From Bifidobacteriaceae bacterium (GTDB lineage: Bacteria; Actinomycetota; Actinomycetes; Actinomycetales; WQXJ01): a DNA stretch of 5,966 nucleotides. The stretch lies in the NCBI GenBank assembly GCA_031276585.1, contig JAISMT010000094.1:1-5966 (forward strand). The letters are read 5' to 3'. A program made the position numbers and the translations under genes. The stretch's first letter is position 1. Each line of letters opens with the position of its first letter. Below the pieces are notes generated by a model. That model did no database searches. It was not told where the DNA came from and was given only the letters and a program-made list of their open reading frames with translations. Positions 1 through 4,827 of this stretch are shown here, in pieces.

Positions 1-303
1 CCCCACTTGCCCAATCCGGGTATCCCAACCCAAAGCCAGCACCTCACTGTGGTAAGCCCCCACGCCGCCTACGGGCTGGGGATTAGTCTCCGGGGCGGGT
101 GACACCTTGAGTTCCGAGACCGCAGCGTCCACCTGCAGGCTAGATGCAGCAGCCCCTCGTGGGCTATTCAGCGCTTGCAACACGGTGACCCCCGTCAGCG
201 CCACCCCGGCTACAGCCACCATGGCTACCGAACGGACCCAGCCTCGGCCTTTAAACCCTGCTAGTAACTTAGTTTTACGATGTTTCAAAGGAGCGTTAGA
301 CAT
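1..303 (-). CDS. Unidentified membrane-anchored or secreted protein, N-terminal part (3' end off the left edge)
   Basis: The first 101 codons are visible, open to the window edge with no stop. The ATG start is supported by AGAGG seven nt upstream (311-315). An in-frame TTG 18 codons further up (355-357) has no good ribosome site. The N-terminus is basic (residues 7-25: many K/R), followed by one hydrophobic segment at about 22-46 (core VAMVAVAGVALTGVTVL), then an Ala/Ser- and Pro-rich stretch (47-80). This is the layout of a signal anchor or uncleaved signal peptide with a linker leading to an extracytoplasmic domain. The last visible residues, VLALGWDTRIGQVG (88-101), faintly resemble the end of an RCC1-type propeller blade (AWG-N--GQLG), but one partial match with an extra residue is not enough to name the family. 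The gene is about 250 bp from aroQ on the same strand and probably has its own promoter. Function unknown; that it is a real gene is fairly sure. Confidence 0.72.
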   Translation of the reverse strand, partial: MSNAPLKHRKTKLLAGFKGRGWVRSVAMVAVAGVALTGVTVLQALNSPRGAAASSLQVDAAVSELKVSPAPETNPQPVGGVGAYHSEVLALGWDTRIGQVG

Positions 304-328
304 CGGGACACCTCTAGTCTCATTGGTG

Positions 329-346
329 TCGCTCTTCTTAGAGCGA
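329..346. repeat. Perfect 7-bp inverted repeat in the leader of the partial gene
   Basis: The arms TCGCTCT (329-335) and AGAGCGA (340-346) are exact reverse complements around a 4-nt loop. On the plus strand the repeat is followed by ATTTT, giving a weak terminator look for rightward transcription, although no plus-strand gene ends here. In the minus direction it lies 26 nt upstream of the ATG of the partial gene, so it could form a hairpin in that leader or be an operator. If the upstream TTG were the true start it would be coding. Its function is not shown by the sequence. Confidence 0.45.
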
Positions 347-435
347 ATTTTGAGCAACCGAGAGTCACTCTAACGGATTAGGGGCTATAGTCCTAACTCA
401 AATCTGCGTTTTACCTGGATTTGGTAGATCGCAAA

Positions 436-480
436 CTAGCGCCGTTGAATACCAAACCCAGTTCACCGAACTAAAGCTAG
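436..480. repeat. Nested inverted repeats downstream of aroQ
   Basis: The outer arms CTAGC (436-440) and GCTAG (476-480) enclose a tighter inner hairpin, AGTTC (460-464) and GAACT (468-472), with a 3-nt loop. On the minus strand the inner stem can be extended by two G-U pairs. The arms are short and the outer loop is asymmetric, so this may be chance. It is recorded because it lies in the gap where the aro transcript must end or the next transcript must begin. No U-tract follows in the minus direction. Confidence 0.25.
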
Positions 481-521
481 TATTTTTACTCAAGTATTGA
501 AAGTACGGGGCCAAGCTCCTT

Positions 522-544
522 TTGGGTTATATCCCCCTACCCAA
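522..544 (-). repeat. 6-bp inverted repeat just after aroQ; weak terminator candidate
   Basis: TTGGGT (522-527) and ACCCAA (539-544) are exact reverse complements around an 11-nt loop, starting 11 nt past the aroQ stop codon. The position is right for a terminator of the aro operon. However, the stem is short, the loop is long, and the minus-strand sequence after it (AAGGAGC) has no U-tract, so this is not a classical intrinsic terminator. Confidence 0.2.
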
Positions 545-555
545 GCATTGGTGCG

Positions 556-987
556 TTATAGATTCGCTATAGCTATCAAAGCCAAGCGGTAAGAGTCGAA
601 ACCAAAACCAGCAACGGTGCCTTTAACCACCCCCGATATTACGGAGCGGTGCCGAAATGACTCCCGAGCCGCCGGATTAGAAATGTGGACTTCGACCACC
701 AACGGCACTTGAGCCACAGCGTCCCGTAGGCCATAAGAATAGTGAGTAAATGCCGCCGGATTTAGCACCACTGGCCAATTCTGGTCCGCGGCCTGGTGTA
801 ACCACCCAATTAATTCGGCTTCACTATCGGTTTGCCGTACTTCTACGTCCCAGCCCAGTTCGGCACCCCATTCAAGACAAGAATTCCGTAACTGTTCTAA
901 GTTCATGGCACCGTAAACCTCAGGTTCCCGAGCCCCTAAACGCCCCAAATTGGGTCCGTTGAGTACTAACAGCTGATTCACGTTCAT
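556..987 (-). CDS. aroQ: 3-dehydroquinate dehydratase, type II (cytosolic)
   Basis: Dehydrates 3-dehydroquinate to 3-dehydroshikimate, the third shikimate-pathway step; the type II family forms dodecamers and needs no cofactor. At 143 residues it is full length. Family motifs occur in order: LNGPNLGRLGAREPEVYG (9-26) with Arg20 on the mobile lid and catalytic Tyr25; QTDSEAELIGWLHQA (52-66); LNPAAFTHYSYGLRDA (75-90) with Asn76 and His82; EVHISN (99-104) with the Glu99/His101 pair; and Arg112. The type I (aroD) lysine enzyme is unrelated, so the assignment is firm. The ATG overlaps the aroB stop as ATGA, suggesting translational coupling; only a weak GGGA (991-994) precedes it. It is the last gene of the visible aro operon. 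The NPAAFTHYSYGLRDA form, in place of the NAGGLTHTS type seen in Mycobacterium, is also found in other actinobacteria. Confidence 0.97.
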   Translation of the reverse strand: MNVNQLLVLNGPNLGRLGAREPEVYGAMNLEQLRNSCLEWGAELGWDVEVRQTDSEAELIGWLHQAADQNWPVVLNPAAFTHYSYGLRDAVAQVPLVVEVHISNPAARESFRHRSVISGVVKGTVAGFGFDSYRLALIAIANL

Positions 988-2183
988 CTTTCCCAGTTTT
1001 CAGGACCGGATGCTGACTCGGCCGGCGGCACGTAGGAGGGAATTCCGTAAGGGTTATCTAGTGCGTGTACTACGCCGTCCCGCGTGGGGTACGGTTCAGC
1101 ACCAGACACCGCCGAAATGGCTTGGTACGCCTCTTGTAACAGCGACTCAGGAACGTCTCGCACAATAATGGGGCTGCCTACATCTTCCAATAACACCATG
1201 CGTCGGGTTTTACCTTGGTTTTTTTTGTCGCGCCGCATGGCGGTACTCAAGTGGTCCCACCGTCCCGAAGGGTAAGAGATGGGTAGCCCAACCGCCGAGA
1301 GCAGCTCCCGATGCAGTCCCAGCAACGAGGGATCCATCACATCGGCCCGTACCGACACTTCGGCGGCAAAAACCATTCCTACCGCTACGGCATCACCGTG
1401 ACGCCAACCAAAGTGTTCAACTTGTTCGATGGCGTGCCCAAAAGTATGCCCATAATTCAGAATGGCCCGTCGCCCGGCTTCTTTGGGATCATCCCCCACC
1501 ACTTGGGCTTTGACCGTCACCGCACGGCGGATTAGCTCAGTTAACAGAGGCCCCTCCGGGTTTAGAGTCTCTTGGGGACCGGACCAGACCACATCCAAGA
1601 TGCCACCGTCTGCAATTAGCCCAGCTTTGATGACTTCCGCCATACCGGAGATCAGTTCTGGGGGCGGGAGCGTGGTAAGAAAAGCGGGATCACATAATAC
1701 GGCTTCAGGTTGGTGGAATGCCCCTACCAGGTTTTTACCTTCAGCTGTGTTGATACCGGTTTTTCCGCCGATGGCCGCATCCACCATAGCCAACAAGGTG
1801 GTGGGGACGTGAAGTACCGGCGTGCCGCGTAACCAATTGGCGGCCACAAAGCCAGCCAGATCGGTGGTAGCGCCCCCTCCTATTGCGATCACCAAATCAG
1901 TTCGGGTAAAAGCTGCCTCACCTAGGCGTTGCCAGGCGGTGGCTGCTATGTCGAGCTGTTTGGCGTCTTCGCCGGACGGGACGGCCAGCAAGTGAACTTC
2001 AAACCCTACCGTCCGCAGGGTGTCAACCAACGCTGGTATAGGGCCGGCCACCGCTGGGTCAAACAGCAACATCAACCGCTGCGTTCCAGGTGGAATGTAG
2101 GCCCCTAGATCAGCCAGAAGGTTGGAGCGGACCACCACTGAGTAAGGTTCCTCAGTGCGGACCTCAATTCGGGACTCGTTCAA
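984..2183 (-). CDS. aroB: 3-dehydroquinate synthase, with C-terminal extension
   Basis: Converts DAHP to 3-dehydroquinate, the second pathway step, using NAD+ and a divalent metal (usually Zn or Co) in the cytosol. Motifs: GGGATTDLAGFVAANWLRG (102-120, NAD-binding), PTTLLAMVDAAIGGKTGIN (127-145), KNLVGAFHQP (150-159), GMAEVIK (180-186), NYGHTFGHAIE (243-253), RHGDAVAVGM (261-270) and RRDKKNQG (317-324). The metal ligands Glu183, His246 and His262 are all present. The start is TTG, supported by AAGGAG nine nt upstream; no better in-frame start exists nearby. The protein has 399 residues against about 340-370 usually. The catalytic fold seems to end near residue 358, leaving a Pro-rich tail of about 40 residues with no motif I recognise. 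The tail runs directly into the ATGA overlap with aroQ and shows no sign of a frameshift. It begins three nt after the aroK stop. Confidence 0.97.
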   Translation of the reverse strand: MNESRIEVRTEEPYSVVVRSNLLADLGAYIPPGTQRLMLLFDPAVAGPIPALVDTLRTVGFEVHLLAVPSGEDAKQLDIAATAWQRLGEAAFTRTDLVIAIGGGATTDLAGFVAANWLRGTPVLHVPTTLLAMVDAAIGGKTGINTAEGKNLVGAFHQPEAVLCDPAFLTTLPPPELISGMAEVIKAGLIADGGILDVVWSGPQETLNPEGPLLTELIRRAVTVKAQVVGDDPKEAGRRAILNYGHTFGHAIEQVEHFGWRHGDAVAVGMVFAAEVSVRADVMDPSLLGLHRELLSAVGLPISYPSGRWDHLSTAMRRDKKNQGKTRRMVLLEDVGSPIIVRDVPESLLQEAYQAISAVSGAEPYPTRDGVVHALDNPYGIPSYVPPAESASGPENWER

Positions 2184-2186
2184 TCT

Positions 2187-2714
2187 TCAGGACTCCTTCG
2201 CCATCACCATTTGAGCTATTCGCGCCGCTGTTTGAGCTGGGGCCAAGCCATCAACCTTCAATGTGATCCACGCTAACGCTTCGTAGGTGGGCCGCCGCTG
2301 TGCCATTAGTTCACGCCAAACTCTACGCGGTGATTCTTTCAGTAGGGGACGCGATGCGTTCAAACCAACGCGGCGCGCCGCTAAGGAATCCGATATATCT
2401 AGAAAAACCACCCGGTTGTGGTGGTTATTTTTCAGGCGTTCAGCAGTCGTGACATCCAAAGGGGCGCCGCCGCCGAGCGCTATTACAAGCCCTTCCGACT
2501 CACTGGCGGCTAAGGCCTCAGCGGCAGCTGCCCGTTCTAGAACTCGGAACTCAGCCTCGCCTTGGTTGAGGAAGATTTGGCTTACGGTCTGGCCGCTCCG
2601 TTGCTCCACCATCTGATCAGTATCTAGAAACCGTAAATTCAACAGCGATGCGAGTTCGCGCCCTACGGTGGTTTTCCCGGCAGCTGGTGGTCCAATCAGT
2701 ACCAAAGCACTCAT
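2187..2714 (-). CDS. aroK: Shikimate kinase
   Basis: Phosphorylates shikimate to shikimate 3-phosphate with ATP, the fifth pathway step; a cytosolic P-loop kinase of the NMP-kinase fold. At 175 residues it matches the family's usual 165-190. Seen in order: Walker A loop GPPAAGKTT (8-16) with Lys14 and Thr15; DTD (31-33) for shikimate and Mg; GEAEFR (52-57) with the substrate-binding Arg57; the GGG motif (81-83); the lid segment with RPLL (122-125, Arg122); and RRPTYEALA (140-148) with the second substrate arginine. The ATG overlaps the aroC stop as ATGA, and GGAG (2723-2726) lies eight nt upstream. Its last codons carry the ribosome binding site of aroB. AroK and AroL cannot be told apart by eye; aroK is used because of the operon setting. 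Confidence 0.96.
   Translation of the reverse strand: MSALVLIGPPAAGKTTVGRELASLLNLRFLDTDQMVEQRSGQTVSQIFLNQGEAEFRVLERAAAAEALAASESEGLVIALGGGAPLDVTTAERLKNNHHNRVVFLDISDSLAARRVGLNASRPLLKESPRRVWRELMAQRRPTYEALAWITLKVDGLAPAQTAARIAQMVMAKES
2193..2198 (-). promoter_or_regulatory. Ribosome binding site that fixes the aroB TTG start
   Basis: AAGGAG lies nine nt upstream of the TTG start of aroB and is made by the last Lys-Glu codons of aroK. It is the strongest Shine-Dalgarno match among the junctions of this operon and is the main reason for accepting the TTG start. Being inside aroK, it would be crossed by ribosomes finishing that gene, consistent with coupled translation. Confidence 0.75.
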
Positions 2715-3886
2715 CGTAGGTTCTCCGGCACGGCTTCAAGATATCCAGCTAAGTTGCGGCGCACCTCAGACAGTGAGTCTCCCCCGAGTTTTTCCAACGC
2801 CGCCCGGGTTAGTACCAGTGCCACTACAGCTTCCATCACCACTGCGGCAGCGGGTACCGCCGTAATATCGGACCGTTGATGGACCGCTGGTGCGGGTTCT
2901 CCGGTTTCGAGATCTATGCTGGGTAGGGCGTTAGGAACGGTCGGAATGGGTTTCATGGTGGCCCGGATCACTACGGGCTCGCCGTTAGAAATACCACCTT
3001 CGATGCCGCCGGCATGGTTAGTGGAACGAGTCACCTTCCCGTTTTCCCGGAATATTGGGTCATGAGCCTGCGAACCGGGCAGTTGCGCCAGCTCTACCCC
3101 CATACCGATTTCCACGGCTTTGATGGCTTGAATACCCATCACCGCGCCAGCCAGTTGAGCATCTAACCTGCGGTCTGCCTGCACATGGGAGCCTAAACCC
3201 ACTGGAACTCCGTAAGCAATCACTTCCACTTGGCCGCCTAAGGTGTCACCATCTCGTTTAGCTTGGTCTATCCGCGCCACCATGGCGGTTTCTGCCGCTG
3301 GGTCTAGAGTGCGGGTAGCGCTGGCATCCAACCGAGGCCCGTCTTCCGGACCTGGACACCAGGACCGGCTGGCGGTTACACCACCAAGGTTAACCACATG
3401 ACTGACTAGTTTGATGCCGAGGCCTTGGTCTAGAAAAGCTTGGGCTACCGCCCCTAACGCTACCCGCGAAGCAGTTTCCCGGGCGCTGGAACGTTCCAAA
3501 ATGGCGCGAACATCCCGATGTCCGTATTTGACTAAACCCGGAAGGTCGGCGTGGCCGGGCCGGGGCCTAGTCAAGGGGGTGGCACGCGCGCCGGGCGGGC
3601 GGGGACCGGGCCCCGGGTTCATCACGGCTTCCCATTTAGGCCACTCACTGTTTTGAATGGTGATAGCTATTGGTGCTCCAGTGGTATAGCCACGCCACAC
3701 ACCGCCCAGTAACGTTAATTGATCGGCTTCGAAGCCCATACGGGCGCCCCGGCCATAACCCAAACGGCGTCGCGCTAAGGCCTCTGCTACGTCTTCCTCA
3801 GTAACAGCTACCCCTGCGGGTATACCTTCCAGCAGCCCCAGAATTTCGGGGCCATGCGATTCACCTGCCGTCAACCAACGCAACAT
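2711..3886 (-). CDS. aroC: Chorismate synthase
   Basis: Makes chorismate from 5-enolpyruvylshikimate 3-phosphate by anti-1,4 elimination of phosphate; it needs reduced FMN and is a cytosolic tetramer in the family. Full length at 391 residues. Signatures: MLRWLTAGESHG (1-12) with His11; RRRLGYGRGARM (39-50); RPRPGHADLPGLVKYG (107-122) with His112; ERSSARETASR (131-141); GDTLGGQVEV (213-222); AVMGIQAIKAVEIG (248-261); RSTNHAGGIEGGISNGEP (287-304); and HQRSDITAVPAA (336-347) with the Arg338/Asp340 pair. The start is fixed by homology, since family members begin at this point, although no clear Shine-Dalgarno precedes it. Only five nt separate it from the aroE stop, so re-initiation is likely. 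The loop before the GHAD motif (90-101, NPGPGPRPPGAR) is unusually rich in Pro and Gly, and its DNA is very GC-rich. Confidence 0.98.
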   Translation of the reverse strand: MLRWLTAGESHGPEILGLLEGIPAGVAVTEEDVAEALARRRLGYGRGARMGFEADQLTLLGGVWRGYTTGAPIAITIQNSEWPKWEAVMNPGPGPRPPGARATPLTRPRPGHADLPGLVKYGHRDVRAILERSSARETASRVALGAVAQAFLDQGLGIKLVSHVVNLGGVTASRSWCPGPEDGPRLDASATRTLDPAAETAMVARIDQAKRDGDTLGGQVEVIAYGVPVGLGSHVQADRRLDAQLAGAVMGIQAIKAVEIGMGVELAQLPGSQAHDPIFRENGKVTRSTNHAGGIEGGISNGEPVVIRATMKPIPTVPNALPSIDLETGEPAPAVHQRSDITAVPAAAVVMEAVVALVLTRAALEKLGGDSLSEVRRNLAGYLEAVPENLR

Positions 3887-3891
3887 ATCCG

Positions 3892-4827
3892 CTATTCTGC
3901 CCGTTTATCCTGTAAAGCCGCTCGCATTGCCGCCATCGGCGCGGCCAAACCGGTCATTAGTCGCACTTGTTCGCCGGCCTGCTGTAGCAGCATCTCTTCA
4001 GGTGAAGCCAATATTCCGCCAGCCGCTTTCCAACCATTAGCCAACGCGGAGGGCCAGGAGGCGTATGCCACATCTAGTAACACGCCATCGGCCGCTGCGG
4101 GGGGTTCCAAGTAGTCGGCCGCCCCGGCAGGAAGCGTAGAAATCACTAAATCCGCCGCTTGGGTAGAGCCACTAGGCCAAGGTCCCGCTAACTGCCCGGC
4201 GCCTAACTTATGAAATTGGGGCCGTACCCCCATGCGAGCTGCTGCCTCGATCAGTAGCCGCGACCGGGCCAAAGAACGCACCAGAACGGTTACGTCCTTC
4301 ACTTCCAACTGAGCCAAAGCTGCTAACGCAGAGGCCGCGGTAGCCCCACCGCCCAGCACTACTGCACTAGCGTCGCTAAAAGAGCGGCCTGGTGCCGCTG
4401 CCCGTACCGCTTCTACTACCCCGTATACGTCGGTGTTGGCCGCCACGGTTCCTCCGGCAGTGAATAACACCGTGTTAGCGGCACCGGTAACGGCCGCGAG
4501 CGGGTCAAGATGGTCTACTACTTCCAAAACCACTCGTTTGAGCGGCATGGTTAGAGACAAACCCGCCCAGCCTTCCCCCAGTTGGCGAAACCAGTCCGGG
4601 AACTCCACCTCAGTGACTTCGAACGCCTCATAATTCCAGCTCTCTAAACCCAGAGCTTTGTAAGCGGCCCGGTGCAGCAGCGGAGAAAGAGAATGCCCTA
4701 TGGGAGACCCCAGAACTGCGGCTTGTTTTACCCCCACCTGACCACCAAACCCCGTAGGGTTCGGCGCTTTTACATCTGGGGCAAGCTTTTCCCCGCTCGG
4801 GATACCTCTAGACACTTGCGGTTTCAC
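3892..4827 (-). CDS. aroE: Shikimate 5-dehydrogenase (start uncertain)
   Basis: Reduces 3-dehydroshikimate to shikimate with NADPH, the fourth pathway step, in the cytosol. Positions are counted from an upstream ATG at 4857: VLGSPIGHSLSP (48-59, shikimate-binding serines); GLSLTMPLK (99-107) with catalytic Lys107; GAANTV (125-130); NTDVYG (141-146) with catalytic Asp143; dinucleotide loop VLGGGATAASALAAL (167-181); VLVRSLARS (191-199, Arg194 likely for the NADPH phosphate); LDVAYASWPSAL (261-272); and EEMLLQQAGEQ with LMTG (287-303). Start choice: the ATG at 4857 overlaps mltG by 34 nt with no ribosome site. The GTG at 4827 makes a GTGA overlap with the mltG stop, like the ATGA junctions elsewhere here, and is preferred. 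A GTG at 4737 gives 281 residues, closest to the family norm, but leaves an 86-nt gap. The residues before about 43 look non-conserved and low in complexity. Product sure, start not. Confidence 0.93.
   Translation of the reverse strand: MKPQVSRGIPSGEKLAPDVKAPNPTGFGGQVGVKQAAVLGSPIGHSLSPLLHRAAYKALGLESWNYEAFEVTEVEFPDWFRQLGEGWAGLSLTMPLKRVVLEVVDHLDPLAAVTGAANTVLFTAGGTVAANTDVYGVVEAVRAAAPGRSFSDASAVVLGGGATAASALAALAQLEVKDVTVLVRSLARSRLLIEAAARMGVRPQFHKLGAGQLAGPWPSGSTQAADLVISTLPAGAADYLEPPAAADGVLLDVAYASWPSALANGWKAAGGILASPEEMLLQQAGEQVRLMTGLAAPMAAMRAALQDKRAE

Larger units (their letters stand above)
304..555. other. Intergenic region between aroQ and the leftward partial gene
   Basis: About 250 bp without a credible gene on either strand; the short plus-strand frame that enters it is the antisense shadow of the partial gene on the left. 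It is more AT-rich than the flanking genes. It must hold the 3' end of the aro message and probably the promoter and leader of the leftward gene. I searched the minus strand for -35/-10 pairs and found only weak candidates (TTGAGT- and TATAGC-like hexamers at poor spacing), so no promoter is called. Several small inverted repeats occur, listed separately. None is followed by a clear U-tract in the minus direction, so no intrinsic terminator for the aro operon can be asserted. Confidence 0.7.

Noticed and set aside
107..373. Plus-strand open frame of 88 codons near the left edge
   Set aside because: It is antisense to the minus-strand gene whose start has a good ribosome site and a clear membrane segment; its own protein is Thr/Pro/Ala-rich with no recognisable domain.
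361..420. Possible sigma-70-type promoter for the leftward gene (TTGAGT with CTATAG or CCTAAT)
   Set aside because: No pair has both acceptable hexamers and a 16-18 nt spacing, so calling a promoter would be guesswork.
1462..1812. Plus-strand open frame of 116 codons
   Set aside because: It lies wholly antisense to the conserved core of aroB (GGK, MAEVIK motifs) and has the Arg/Ser/Pro-rich composition of a shadow frame.
2287..2616. Plus-strand open frame of 109 codons
   Set aside because: Antisense to aroK; Arg/Ser-rich with no domain and no ribosome site of note.
2711..2714. The ATGA overlaps as possible frameshift or sequencing errors
   Set aside because: The proteins on both sides end and begin where their families do, so these are ordinary coupled start/stop overlaps.
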